Below the pieces are notes generated by a model that ran no database searches, had not been told where the DNA came from, and saw only the letters and a program-made list of their open reading frames with translations. A stretch of 64,000 bases of DNA from Paenibacillus chondroitinus NBRC 15376 (lineage in GTDB: Bacteria; Bacillota; Bacilli; Paenibacillales; NBRC-103111): assembly GCF_004000765.1 (NCBI RefSeq), contig NZ_BILW01000015.1, forward strand, positions 62,001-126,000. The letters run 5' to 3'. Positions 27,762 through 37,154 of the stretch are shown piece by piece (the first letter of the stretch is position 1; the number at the start of each line of letters is the position of its first letter). A program made the position numbers and the translations under genes.

Positions 27762-27867
27762 TTCCCAACAATTGAATACGTAAAATCTGCATGACGAAGT
27801 GCATGAGCGGTCAGAATACCAGTGAACTCCGAGAACAAGCAAGAAGCTTAGATCAGGGAGGCTATCG

Positions 27868-28554
27868 ATGGATATTCTGACCATTTTTTTACGTACCGTG
27901 CTGATCTACTTTGTCGTTTTTCTAATGCTCCGTCTGATGGGGAAGCGGGAAATCGGGAAGTTATCGCTGTTTGATCTGGTTATTTCGATTATGATTGCCG
28001 AGATTGCCGTGTTCGTGCTTGAAGATGTAAAGAAGCCAATCATGGATGGGATTGTCCCGATGGCGACACTGGTGCTGATCCAAATCATCATCGCCTATGT
28101 CACATTAAAAAATAGAAATCTCCGGATTCTATTTGACGGGAAACCTAGCGTGATCATCAAACAAGGATTGATCGACCGTGAAGAAATGAGGAAACACCGT
28201 TACAACCTGGATGACTTAATGCAGCAGCTCAGGCAAAATAAGATCATGAATGTCGCAGACGTGGAGTTTGCCGTTCTTGAGCCCTCGGGGAAGTTAAGCG
28301 TAGTGGAGAAAAGCTTGAAAGCGAAAGAGACAGCGATTGACGAACAAGGCCTGAAAGGCACGATTCGATATGAGGGTTTACCGCTGCCTCTCATTATGGA
28401 CGGCAAAGTACAGGACGATAATTTAGAGAAAATAGGCAAAACGAGATTCTGGCTAAAAAACCAGCTTCAATTCAAGGGAGCGCGCGATTTCAAAGAAGTG
28501 TTTTACTGCTCCATTGACCACAGAGGCAGAATGTTTCTTGACCGCAAAAGATAG
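27868..28554 (+). CDS. DUF421/YetF-type membrane protein
   Basis: Three N-terminal membrane helices ('ILTIFLRTVLIYFVVFLML', 'VISIMIAEIAVFVLED', 'IVPMATLVLIQIIIAYV') with 'RLMGKREIGKLSLFDLVI', then a soluble DUF421 part ('GKPSVIIKQGLID', 'LRQNKIMNVADVEFAVLEPSG'). Related B. subtilis proteins (YetF, YdfS) affect spore resistance or germination. 228 aa. Corresponds to yrbG by position. Its stop lies 1 bp from that of convergent spoVB, with no terminator between. Confidence 0.9.
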   Translation: MDILTIFLRTVLIYFVVFLMLRLMGKREIGKLSLFDLVISIMIAEIAVFVLEDVKKPIMDGIVPMATLVLIQIIIAYVTLKNRNLRILFDGKPSVIIKQGLIDREEMRKHRYNLDDLMQQLRQNKIMNVADVEFAVLEPSGKLSVVEKSLKAKETAIDEQGLKGTIRYEGLPLPLIMDGKVQDDNLEKIGKTRFWLKNQLQFKGARDFKEVFYCSIDHRGRMFLDRKR

Positions 28555-28555
28555 A

Positions 28556-30121
28556 TTAGCGGATAATTTTTTTGCCCATGTTCAGAACCCGGGTCAGGTC
28601 CTTTAAACGAATCAATCGGAAAACCGTAATCGAAAATAAATAAACAATAAACCCTACGAAAGTCGCAGATACAAAACGGAGCCATTCAACGGAAGTCCAT
28701 GGCATGTACATGATGAAGTAACAACATAGACCTGAGAGGACCATAGCCGCTCCAATTTTGCCGAAATCACTGCCCTCCATACGAAACTTCAACAAACGCA
28801 CAACGCTGTTCCAATGCAGGAGCGTAACCAGCACAATGTTTACATTGATCGCAAAAACAGCTCCTTGAATGCCGAGTTCAGGTTTGCTGGCCAGCCAATA
28901 AATGAGGATCAGCTTGACGGTAGAGCCTATCAAGGTATTGATCAAAGCGGATCCGGGTTTGTTCAAAGCTTGCAAAGTCGACTGCAGGGGTGCCTGGAAA
29001 TAGATGAATATGGCTATGGGAGCCATCATTTTGAGCATGATACCGACATCGGGTTGATTGTACATATACCTGCAGATGGGTTCGGCCAGGACGAACATGA
29101 TGACAGCAAAAGGAGCACCCGTGACTAAAGCCAGCCTTAAGGATTGGTGAAGGCGTGCATGGATCGTTTTCATATCTTTGCGAGCAGCAGCTTCACTTAA
29201 GGATGGAATCAACGAGACCGATAAAGACATCGTCAGTGCGCTTGGAAGCAGAATGATAGGGATAATCATGCCTTGCAGCGCACCATACTGCGCTGTTGCC
29301 AGAGAAGTGGCAATGCCTGCAATGGCTAGACTTTGCGCAATGAGAATAGATTCGAATAAATAAGAGCTTGCCCCAATTAACTTGCTGCCCGTAATCGGAA
29401 TGGAAATGCGTAATATCCGCCGTAAGTTAGCCAATCGGCCATTCGTTTTCGTCGTACCGATCTGAGCGACAGGAAGTTTCGGTGATGATTTCTTATCGTA
29501 CCTGAAATGGATGGCCAGAACGGCTAGACCGCCAATCTCACCGGCAAGAACGCCTACCATGGCGCCGGCGGCGGCATATTCGATCCCATATGGAATCATG
29601 ACATACGAGCAGACAAGCACCATTACAATGCGAATCAGCGTTTCCATGATCTGTGACGTGGCCGTGGGAATCATATTCTGTCTGCCTTGAAAGTATCCGC
29701 GGTAAACAGCGGAAACCCCGATGATCGGGATCATTGGACTCATGCACAAGAAGGTGTAATAAACACGTGAATCGGTTAACAAATGGGAGGTGATCCAAGA
29801 GGCTCCTGCGACGCAAGCAATGGTGAATAGGATGCTCAAGCCAATTGTGATCATTAAAGAAATTCGAAGAATGCTGCGAATTCTCGATTCATTATGTTCG
29901 GCTTCAGCCTCGGCAATCAGTTTGGCAATGGCAATAGGTATACCTCCCGTTATGATCGTCAAGATGACGGAAAGGAAAGGCCAACCCATTTGATAAAGGC
30001 CAATGCCTTCTGCGCCGATGACACGCGGTAAAGTTATTCTAGGGATGAAGCCGAGAATACGGTTCAAAATGCCCGCGGCCAAAAGAATCATCGTGCCCCT
30101 GATAAATGACTGCTTGGTCAT
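28556..30121 (-). CDS. spoVB: Stage V sporulation protein B (lipid II flippase family)
   Basis: MOP/MVF superfamily membrane protein needed for spore cortex synthesis, thought to flip lipid-linked peptidoglycan precursor. About 14 hydrophobic segments over 521 residues; family signatures 'GIGLYQMGWPFLSVILTI', 'YRGYFQGRQNMIPTATSQI' and 'LNKPGSALINTLIGS'. ATG 30121. Convergent with the DUF421 gene and divergent from comN, as in B. subtilis. Confidence 0.95.
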   Translation of the reverse strand: MTKQSFIRGTMILLAAGILNRILGFIPRITLPRVIGAEGIGLYQMGWPFLSVILTIITGGIPIAIAKLIAEAEAEHNESRIRSILRISLMITIGLSILFTIACVAGASWITSHLLTDSRVYYTFLCMSPMIPIIGVSAVYRGYFQGRQNMIPTATSQIMETLIRIVMVLVCSYVMIPYGIEYAAAGAMVGVLAGEIGGLAVLAIHFRYDKKSSPKLPVAQIGTTKTNGRLANLRRILRISIPITGSKLIGASSYLFESILIAQSLAIAGIATSLATAQYGALQGMIIPIILLPSALTMSLSVSLIPSLSEAAARKDMKTIHARLHQSLRLALVTGAPFAVIMFVLAEPICRYMYNQPDVGIMLKMMAPIAIFIYFQAPLQSTLQALNKPGSALINTLIGSTVKLILIYWLASKPELGIQGAVFAINVNIVLVTLLHWNSVVRLLKFRMEGSDFGKIGAAMVLSGLCCYFIMYMPWTSVEWLRFVSATFVGFIVYLFSITVFRLIRLKDLTRVLNMGKKIIR

Positions 30122-30286
30122 GCCATACCCTCTTCCGATACTTGTCTTACCTTATGGATATGCGAGAGTTGGTCAGGCTCATGCTAACATTTTATGGACA
30201 GGTTAAAGCAAGCAGGAAATTGGGGTGTGAATATCGAATAACATGTCAAGTTAACTCTGATAAACTGACCTTAGGAGGATCTCTCT

Positions 30287-30643
30287 ATGAATGGAGAAGA
30301 TAATGATCAAGTTCCTCATCATCCTGAGGACGAGGCAAACGCACAGATAGAGGAAGGCGAGTCAGCCCCCCATAATGCGGATAAGGAAGAAGCGGAAGTT
30401 GCACTTTCCGATTATGAACTGAGTGAACTCATCGAGAACCTCTGTTTGAGCAAAGTGGAGGAGTTTGTGCTGCTTGGCTATGAACATGTCACTGGAAAAG
30501 AGATCTGGGATTGTGTGAGTGACAAATACCGTAAAACGGGTGTCCCTTCTCTTCATCAAATCGTGAATGACATCTTATCATTGAAATCGACACAGTTTAT
30601 GAACTGGCTGACGATAAGCATGTATAGAGGGGCCCAATTCTAA
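30287..30643 (+). CDS. comN: ComN-like post-transcriptional regulator
   Basis: The C-terminal 80 residues ('LSDYELSELIENLCLSKVEE', 'YEHVTGKEIWDCVSDKY') match ComN/YrzD, which in B. subtilis promotes expression of comE. The first ~35 residues are acidic and unconserved. 118 aa. TAGGAGG lies 7-8 nt before ATG. It sits between spoVB and secD, its conserved place. The terminator that follows begins inside its last codons. Confidence 0.88.
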   Translation: MNGEDNDQVPHHPEDEANAQIEEGESAPHNADKEEAEVALSDYELSELIENLCLSKVEEFVLLGYEHVTGKEIWDCVSDKYRKTGVPSLHQIVNDILSLKSTQFMNWLTISMYRGAQF

Positions 30644-30662
30644 GAATAGGGCTTATTTTTTC
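30631..30662 (+). terminator. Terminator overlapping the comN 3' end
   Basis: GCCC-A-ATTC and GAAT-A-GGGC pair around TAA (the comN stop codon is the loop), followed by TTATTTTTT. Confidence 0.85.
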
Positions 30663-30677
30663 ATGTAACGACTTAAA

Positions 30678-30706
30678 TTGACTCGATTTTCAGACCTGTA
30701 TATAAT
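30678..30706 (+). promoter_or_regulatory. Promoter of secD-secF
   Basis: TTGACT (30678-30683), 17-bp spacer, TATAAT (30701-30706), 36 bp before the secD start. Confidence 0.85.
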
Positions 30707-30741
30707 AGGCATATTGAGTATCGAAGGGAGACAAGCAAGAG

Positions 30742-31977
30742 ATGCTGGATTGGAAAAGAATATCGTTCTTTTTTCTAACGGTTGTAATTGTTCTCGGCGC
30801 AATCGGAGCAACAAGCCCTAGACTTGTAGAACGAATCAAGCTTGGTTTGGATTTAAAAGGCGGATTTGAAATTTTGTACACCGCGGAGCCACTAACAGCT
30901 GGGCAGCCTTTAACGAAGGAAACGCTTACGCAAGCAGCGGAAAGTCTTGCCAAACGGGCTGACTCCCTTGGTGTAGCAGAGCCTGAGGTCTACCCGGAAG
31001 GAACAGACCGGATTCGTGTGCGTCTGGCAGGCGTGGAGAATGAGGAAGAAGTTAGAAGCCTGATGTCCAAGCCATCTGTTCTTACCTTCAGAGGTCCGGA
31101 CGGAACAGTGTACATGAATGGAACTGACTTCGTGGAAAACGCAGCGAAATTAAGCTACGATCCGAATACGAAACAGCCGATTGTCGAAATCAAAATGAAA
31201 AGCAGAGAGAAATTCAAGGAAGTTACGACTAAGCTGGTGGGCAGCACATTGTCCATCTATCTGGACGATCAAGTGCAATCGACGGCATCCGTTAATTTCC
31301 CGATCGACAGTGACTCTGCCATCATTACACAAACAAGTGTAACGGAAGCGACTAAAGTAGCGAAAATGATTAACTTGGGGGCTATGCCGCTAAAGTTAAC
31401 CGAAAAATATATTCAACGTGTTGATGCGACGCTAGGACAAGCATCCTTGCACCAAACAGCGCGCGCTGGGTTGATTGCATCGATCCTGATTTTCATCTTC
31501 ATGGTACTGTACTATCGTGCACCGGGGCTTGTTGCGGCTTTCACGCTAATTACATACATTTGGGTACTTCTTGCGGTCTTCGACTTTATGAATGCCACCT
31601 TGACATTGCCGGGTATTGCGGCTCTTGTACTCGGAGCAGGTATGGCGGTTGACGCGAACATTATTACATACGAGAGAATCCGTGAAGAAATTCGCGCGGG
31701 CAAAAGCATTCTTTCCTCGTTGAAAGCAGGCTCCAAGCATTCCTTCCGCACAATCATGGACGCTAACGTGACGAACTTGATTGCCGGTATTGTTCTTTAC
31801 TATGTAGGGAACGGCGCGATCCGCGGATTCGCGGTTATTACAATGTTAAGTATCATCATCAGTATCTTAACCAACGTTATTTTCTCCAGATGGCTGCTTC
31901 ATCTGATCATTCGAGGCAACTTGCTGAAAAAGCCAAGTTATTTCGGCGTGAAGGAGGCAGACATCCGTGGACTCTAA
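30742..31977 (+). CDS. secD: Protein translocase subunit SecD
   Basis: Proton-driven accessory of the SecYEG channel, in the RND superfamily. N-terminal membrane helix, 'IKLGLDLKGGFEILY' signature, a large outer P1 domain, and five C-terminal helices containing 'LPGIAALVLGAGMAVDANIITYERIRE'. 411 aa. Overlaps secF by 11 bp. In B. subtilis secDF is one fused gene; here the two are separate, each with its own start. Confidence 0.96.
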   Translation: MLDWKRISFFFLTVVIVLGAIGATSPRLVERIKLGLDLKGGFEILYTAEPLTAGQPLTKETLTQAAESLAKRADSLGVAEPEVYPEGTDRIRVRLAGVENEEEVRSLMSKPSVLTFRGPDGTVYMNGTDFVENAAKLSYDPNTKQPIVEIKMKSREKFKEVTTKLVGSTLSIYLDDQVQSTASVNFPIDSDSAIITQTSVTEATKVAKMINLGAMPLKLTEKYIQRVDATLGQASLHQTARAGLIASILIFIFMVLYYRAPGLVAAFTLITYIWVLLAVFDFMNATLTLPGIAALVLGAGMAVDANIITYERIREEIRAGKSILSSLKAGSKHSFRTIMDANVTNLIAGIVLYYVGNGAIRGFAVITMLSIIISILTNVIFSRWLLHLIIRGNLLKKPSYFGVKEADIRGL

Positions 31978-32893
31978 GAACAAGTTTGATTTTGTAAGAT
32001 CTCGTAATAAATTCTTTGGTATTTCGATTGTTCTTCTTATCATAGGATTAGCTGTAATGCTATTCTCAGGGATGAACTTCGGGGTCGATTTCAAAGCAGG
32101 AACGAATATCGATCTGGTTGTAGGCAAGCAGTTGGATAAAGCCAAAGTCGATGAGATTCTGAACGGTCTGTCAACGAGCGGCGATGTGAAATCGCACCAT
32201 GCGGACCCGACAATCGGCGGGAATAACAGCGATCGCGTCTCAATCCGCTTCGATGACGTGCTGAATGACGACGCGGTGAATAAAATTCAAAAAGCATTTG
32301 CAACGGCTTACGGCGTTGATGTTTCCAAAGAGATCAATACCGTAGATCCTCAGTTGGCCAAAGAATTGCTGTTGAAAGCCGTATATGCGGTAGCGATTGC
32401 CAGCGTATTGATTTGTGTGTATGTCAGTATCCGTTTCGAATGGCGTTTTGCGATTGCTGCGATTATTGCCATTCTTCACGACGCATTCATGGTTATCGCA
32501 GTTTTTGCGATTTTCCGTCTGGAAGTCAATCTTCCGTTTCTGGCGGCGGTTTTGACGACGATCGGTTATTCCATCAATGATAAAATCGTTATTTTTGACC
32601 GTATCCGTGAAAATCTCAGATTCGCTAAGCTCAAAACGGACGAAGACCTCGTTGCCTTGGTCAACGACAGTATTTGGCAGACGATGGCGCGTAATATCAA
32701 TACCGTTCTCGTGGTGTTAATTGCCGCTGGCTGCTTGTACATCTTCGGAAGCGAGTCCATCAAGCTGTTCGCACTTGCGAAGCTGGTCGGATTAACGAGC
32801 GGTGCTTACTCCTCCATCGTTATTGCTTGTTCTCTGTGGTATCTCTTGAAAAGAAAATCGTTACGGAGTTCTAAAAAGAAAGCTGCAGCGTAA
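31967..32893 (+). CDS. secF: Protein translocase subunit SecF
   Basis: Partner of SecD. N-terminal helix and 'MNFGVDFKAGTNIDLVV', then 'LPFLAAVLTTIGYSINDKIVIFDRIRENL'. Six helices, 308 aa. GTG start overlapping the secD end, GAAGGAGG just upstream. The reading-frame change and both complete domains show two true genes, not a frameshifted secDF. Confidence 0.96.
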   Translation: MDSKNKFDFVRSRNKFFGISIVLLIIGLAVMLFSGMNFGVDFKAGTNIDLVVGKQLDKAKVDEILNGLSTSGDVKSHHADPTIGGNNSDRVSIRFDDVLNDDAVNKIQKAFATAYGVDVSKEINTVDPQLAKELLLKAVYAVAIASVLICVYVSIRFEWRFAIAAIIAILHDAFMVIAVFAIFRLEVNLPFLAAVLTTIGYSINDKIVIFDRIRENLRFAKLKTDEDLVALVNDSIWQTMARNINTVLVVLIAAGCLYIFGSESIKLFALAKLVGLTSGAYSSIVIACSLWYLLKRKSLRSSKKKAAA

Positions 32894-32907
32894 TAACCAT
32901 AATAACT

Positions 32908-32935
32908 GGCCGCGTGAATGTTGCGCGGCCTTTGT
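32908..32935 (+). terminator. Hairpin after secF
   Basis: GGCCGCG (32908) and CGCGGCC (32924) are perfect 7-bp arms, followed by TTTGT. The T-tract is short, so read-through into the next gene is likely. Confidence 0.6.
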
Positions 32936-32958
32936 ATCCGTTCAGGGGGAGTGTCAGC

Positions 32959-33912
32959 GTGAAAGACGAGCGTTTTCAAAAAACGGAGCTTGCGGTATGG
33001 GGCGGCATCGCCGGTAATGCAGCTCTTGCGTGTCTGAAAGGTATTGTTGGGATTATGGCGCAGAGCTCAGCCTTGTTAGCGGATGCCGCACATTCGGCAT
33101 CAAGAGCGATAGCTTCATTCGCGGCACTCATTCGGGTGAGATCAGATCAGCAGCCTCCAGAGGAGTGGGATGCCCAAGGTCCAGAAAAGAATATGTCTAT
33201 TGCAAGTATTCTGCTGGCTATTGTCGTTCTTATTATAGGGATCGAGATGGGGCTCTCAGCGATTCATGCTTTAAGGTCTGCCGTGGAACATACTGACAAG
33301 AATTACACGCTCGCTGCGCTTGGACTTTCGCTAGCGGTCAAAGAAATCATGTATCATTACGTGAGCCGGTTAGGCAAACGTATAGGCTCTCAGGAATTAA
33401 TTGCTAATAGCAGAGGGCACCGTTCCGATATATACTCTACTATTGTGGCTCTGATCGGGGTATTCGGCGCAACACTCGCCAACGTTTTGCAGGTCCCATT
33501 TCTTTCCTATTTGGATCCGATATCAGGAATTATCATTTCCCTTTTGATCTTGAAAATGGGGTATTCGCTAGTCAAGGAAGCTTTACATAGGAAGCAAGAG
33601 TACGTTCTACAGCAAGAGGATGCTGACGATTTGATTGCCGTAGTGCAGTTGATTAAAGGTGTAATCACTGTAGATGACTTAAGAGCCAGAGAGCACGGAC
33701 ATTATGTGGTGGTTACGGTCAAAATCAGCGTGAATCCAAGGGTAACGGTTTGGGAAGGGCATGAAGTTTCCAAAAGGATCAAACAGCAGCTGATGAAAAG
33801 ATTTCATCATGTTTCGGATGTGGTTGTGCACGTGGCTCCTTATGATGCCGGCTATCCCTACAAACATTCTACGGATTCAGAGCTCAGCGAGCTCCCGTCC
33901 GTTATTCATTGA
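32959..33912 (+). CDS. Cation-efflux (CDF) family transporter with altered metal site
   Basis: Six hydrophobic segments and a C-terminal cytoplasmic metal-binding-like domain ('VAPYDAGYPYKHSTDS' tail). In the CDF family, helix 2 normally carries (H/D)xxxD; here it reads 'LLADAAHSASRAIASF', so the second acidic ligand is Arg. Helix 5 keeps HxxxD in 'SRGHRSDIYST'. Transport may use another ion or be lost. 317 aa. GTG 32959 lies about 8 nt after GGGGGAG; the frame upstream runs through the secF hairpin. Confidence 0.85.
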   Translation: MKDERFQKTELAVWGGIAGNAALACLKGIVGIMAQSSALLADAAHSASRAIASFAALIRVRSDQQPPEEWDAQGPEKNMSIASILLAIVVLIIGIEMGLSAIHALRSAVEHTDKNYTLAALGLSLAVKEIMYHYVSRLGKRIGSQELIANSRGHRSDIYSTIVALIGVFGATLANVLQVPFLSYLDPISGIIISLLILKMGYSLVKEALHRKQEYVLQQEDADDLIAVVQLIKGVITVDDLRAREHGHYVVVTVKISVNPRVTVWEGHEVSKRIKQQLMKRFHHVSDVVVHVAPYDAGYPYKHSTDSELSELPSVIH

Positions 33913-33969
33913 TTTTGTAATCAGCACGAAGAAAGTTTTGCATAGCAAAACGCTAAGGAGGACACACAA

Positions 33970-36414
33970 GTGCTAGCACCAAAGGCAAGATGGAGCATTG
34001 GCCATGCGGATGAAATGCTCATAGAAACTTTTGTGCGCGAGCTGCAGATCGACCCGCTTGTGGCCCGACTGCTTGTTCTCCGAGACATTCGGACAGTACC
34101 TGAAGCCGAACAATTCATGCACGGCGGAGTTCAGTATTATCATGATCCCTATTTGCTTGACGGCATGCTCCCGGCTGTTGAACGGATCCGGAAAGCACTG
34201 CAGAACAACGAATTTATTCGCATATATGGGGACTATGATGCAGACGGCGTTAGCAGCACTTCGCTCATGTATCATTTGCTCACAGGCTTGGGCGCCCGGT
34301 TCGATACGTATATCCCGCATCGCATTCGTGAAGGATATGGTCTGAATCGCTCAGCGATTGATTTGGCCAAAGAACAAGGCGTAGATCTATTAATTACCGT
34401 GGACACAGGCATTAGTGCCGTTCAGGAAATCGCCTACTGTGAAGAGCTAGGCATAGATGTCATCGTGACGGATCACCACGAGCCTCCGGAGCACTTGCCA
34501 CAGGCTTTGTCTGTGATCAATCCGAAGAAGCCCGGCTGTCCTTATCCTTTCAAGCACCTTGCGGGTGTCGGTGTTGCTCTGAAGCTGGCGCACGCTTTGC
34601 TGGATAGGCTGCCAGAGGAACTGCTGGAATTTGCGGCTCTTGGCACGGTAGCGGATTTGATGCCGCTGAATGGCGAGAACCGATTAATTGTCAAACAAGG
34701 TCTGCAGCGCATGCAGGATTCGGCTTACGCGGGATTCCGTTCACTTATTGGCGTCTCAGGCATTGAACGCAAGGAAGTGACAGCAGGTCACATCGGCTTC
34801 TCGCTCGCACCAAGAATTAATGCCAGCGGAAGACTGGAAGCAGCGGATATCGCGGTTAAATTGTTGACGACTTCCAATGAAACCGAGGCGGAGCAAATTG
34901 CTTTTGAATTGGATATGCTGAATAAAGAGCGTCAACTTATCGTTGAAGATATGGTGAAAGAAGCCTTTGTTCTCGCAGAGGAGCAGCAGGCCAAAGGTCT
35001 GGACAAAGTGATCGTCGTTGCGAAGGAAGGCTGGAATGTGGGCGTTGTCGGCATTGTAGCCTCTAAAATCGTGGAGAAATTTTACCGTCCGACCCTGGCG
35101 CTTAGCATAGATCCGCAGACGGGGATTGCCAAGGGTTCAGCACGTTCCATTGCCGGTTTTGATTTGCACAAGGCTTTGACCGTCTGTGAAGAGTGGCTGG
35201 ACCACTACGGTGGCCACCAAGCGGCAGCTGGAATGAGTTTAAGCAGAGGCCATTTGGAGGCTTTCACACAAAAGCTGAATGAGCTTGCAGCTGCGACATT
35301 GACGGAGCAGGATTATATCCCGCTGTTGAAGGCAGACGCTGTATGCAGCTTGCCTGATGTCCCGATTGCCAGCATCGAAGGGTTGGAGAAACTTGCGCCA
35401 TTTGGCATGGGCAATCCCGCGCCCAGGTTCATGTTCACCGATTTGTCGCTGGATGACATCCGGACCATGGGCAAAGAGAAGCAGCACCTGAAGCTCGCGC
35501 TTTCTCAGGCCAAAGATGAAGTAAGCTGCTCAGTGGAAGCTGTTGGTTTCGGCAAAGGCAGCCTGGCAGGACTCATCACGCAAGCGGCTAAGGTCGATGT
35601 GCTTGGCGAGCTGTCCATCAATGAGTGGAATGGCGTCCGCAAGCCGCAAATCGTCATGCAGGATTTGAAGATCACGCATATGCAGCTCTTTGATTGGCGT
35701 GGAGCGGGGCAATTAAGCGCCAAGCTGAATATGCTTCAAAATAACCTGGCAACAAGCAATCCGAAGAATCAAGTACCTGGTATTGTGCTCTTCGATGAAA
35801 CAGATGTGAAAGCTTTTGCTGGCACGGCTTTCCAAATCGGCGACGATATCCCTTACTGGGTCGTTCAAGACAGCGGCTTATTACGGCCAGGCAATCAAAC
35901 AGCCGGTCAGCTGGATTTTGCTCATATGAAGGACATCATTTTGTACACGATCCCAAGGAGTTTAGTCAGCTTACAAGGTGTGTTACAGCAAGCTCTTGGC
36001 ATGATGCGTTGTTATCCGGTTTTCGCAGAGTTAGGACCTGACAGCGGAAGCACGTTGCCTTCTCGTGAGATGTTCAAGATGATGTACGGCACATTGCAAA
36101 AAGAAGGCTCGTTGAATGTGCAGGATGCCCGTCTAATGGCCTCATTCAGCAAAAGATCGGGCTTGTCGCCAGCTATGATTCAATTCATTTTATCCGTGTT
36201 TGAGGAGTTAGCGTTTATTGAAAGACAAGGGGCTTTCGTTAAACTGCATGCATCACCTGCCAAAAAAGATCTTACGGCATCCCGCATTTATCAGCATAGA
36301 ATGAATCGTCAAGAAGTTGAATCTGTTGTGATGTATTCTTCAGCCAAAGAATTAGAGCAGTGGATTGCCCAGCATATCAAGCAAGAAAACCACATATTGG
36401 AGGAAATTATATGA
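33970..36414 (+). CDS. recJ: Single-stranded-DNA exonuclease RecJ
   Basis: 5'-3' exonuclease for recombination and repair. DHH phosphoesterase motifs: DYDADG at residues 88-93, 'TVDTGI', '[12 protein letters not shown]', '[11 protein letters not shown]'; DHHA1 domain with '[12 protein letters not shown]'; then an OB-like domain. The ~250 C-terminal residues form the extra domain seen in Bacillota RecJ. 814 aa. GTG 33970 follows AAGGAGG by 8 nt. A 7-bp hairpin (GTTTTGC/GCAAAAC, about 33934-33950) lies before it. Overlaps apt by 4 bp. Confidence 0.96.
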   Translation: MLAPKARWSIGHADEMLIETFVRELQIDPLVARLLVLRDIRTVPEAEQFMHGGVQYYHDPYLLDGMLPAVERIRKALQNNEFIRIYGDYDADGVSSTSLMYHLLTGLGARFDTYIPHRIREGYGLNRSAIDLAKEQGVDLLITVDTGISAVQEIAYCEELGIDVIVTDHHEPPEHLPQALSVINPKKPGCPYPFKHLAGVGVALKLAHALLDRLPEELLEFAALGTVADLMPLNGENRLIVKQGLQRMQDSAYAGFRSLIGVSGIERKEVTAGHIGFSLAPRINASGRLEAADIAVKLLTTSNETEAEQIAFELDMLNKERQLIVEDMVKEAFVLAEEQQAKGLDKVIVVAKEGWNVGVVGIVASKIVEKFYRPTLALSIDPQTGIAKGSARSIAGFDLHKALTVCEEWLDHYGGHQAAAGMSLSRGHLEAFTQKLNELAAATLTEQDYIPLLKADAVCSLPDVPIASIEGLEKLAPFGMGNPAPRFMFTDLSLDDIRTMGKEKQHLKLALSQAKDEVSCSVEAVGFGKGSLAGLITQAAKVDVLGELSINEWNGVRKPQIVMQDLKITHMQLFDWRGAGQLSAKLNMLQNNLATSNPKNQVPGIVLFDETDVKAFAGTAFQIGDDIPYWVVQDSGLLRPGNQTAGQLDFAHMKDIILYTIPRSLVSLQGVLQQALGMMRCYPVFAELGPDSGSTLPSREMFKMMYGTLQKEGSLNVQDARLMASFSKRSGLSPAMIQFILSVFEELAFIERQGAFVKLHASPAKKDLTASRIYQHRMNRQEVESVVMYSSAKELEQWIAQHIKQENHILEEII

Positions 36415-36923
36415 ATTTCAAAGAGTACATTCGCGTTATCCCAGACTTCCCGCAACCGGGAATCCGTTTCAAAGATATCACCACGCTGCTTCAAAACGGT
36501 GCTGTCTACAAAGAAGCCATTGATCAATTGAAAGAAATGGTCAAAGAGAAACAAATTGATGTCATTGCGGGACCTGAAGCTCGCGGCTTCGTTATCGGCG
36601 CTCCGCTGGCATATGCGCTTGGCGTAGGTTTTATTCCGATTCGCAAAAGCGGTAAGCTGCCAGGCGAGACCATTGAAGTGGATTATGCCTTGGAATACGG
36701 CAAAGATAAACTAGCCATGCACAAAGATGCCATTAAGCCTGGTCAAAAAGTGCTGATTGCCGATGACCTGCTGGCAACCGGCGGAACGATTCAATCCTCG
36801 ATCGATTTGATTCAACAGCTTGGCGGAGATATTGTTGGGGCAGCGTTCTTGATTGAACTTTCCTATTTGGAAGGCAGAAATAAGTTTAATGGTATAGATG
36901 TGGTTTCCTTAGTTCAATATTAA
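36411..36923 (+). CDS. apt: Adenine phosphoribosyltransferase
   Basis: Salvages adenine to AMP with PRPP. N-terminus '[18 protein letters not shown]', '[19 protein letters not shown]', and the PRPP loop '[18 protein letters not shown]'. 170 aa. The ATG at 36411 overlaps the recJ stop and has TTGGAGG 7 nt upstream. Confidence 0.98.
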   Translation: MNFKEYIRVIPDFPQPGIRFKDITTLLQNGAVYKEAIDQLKEMVKEKQIDVIAGPEARGFVIGAPLAYALGVGFIPIRKSGKLPGETIEVDYALEYGKDKLAMHKDAIKPGQKVLIADDLLATGGTIQSSIDLIQQLGGDIVGAAFLIELSYLEGRNKFNGIDVVSLVQY

Positions 36924-36931
36924 AATAAGCG

Positions 36932-36962
36932 AAGAATCGAATGTCATATTCGATTCTTTTTT
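36932..36962 (+). terminator. Terminator after apt
   Basis: AAGAATCGAAT and ATTCGATTCTT are perfect 11-bp arms around GTCAT, followed by Ts. Confidence 0.93.
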
Positions 36963-37154
36963 GTACATAGATATAGGCCGTAAGGAAGGAATAATTCAAA
37001 GGATTTTAGGCAAAATGATGTTTTTTGTCGAAAGGTTAGCATGGCATAGTTGACGCGGAGCCTGCCTTGCAGGCATAATGAATAAAAATCGACTAAAGAT
37101 GAGCGTTTGAAAAGTTCGCTTTTTAAACAACCACTAAAGGGAATGGGTAGATGC

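Noticed and set aside
30742..32893. secD and secF as a frameshifted secDF fusion
   Set aside because: Both proteins are complete, with separate start codon, ribosome site and first membrane helix for SecF.
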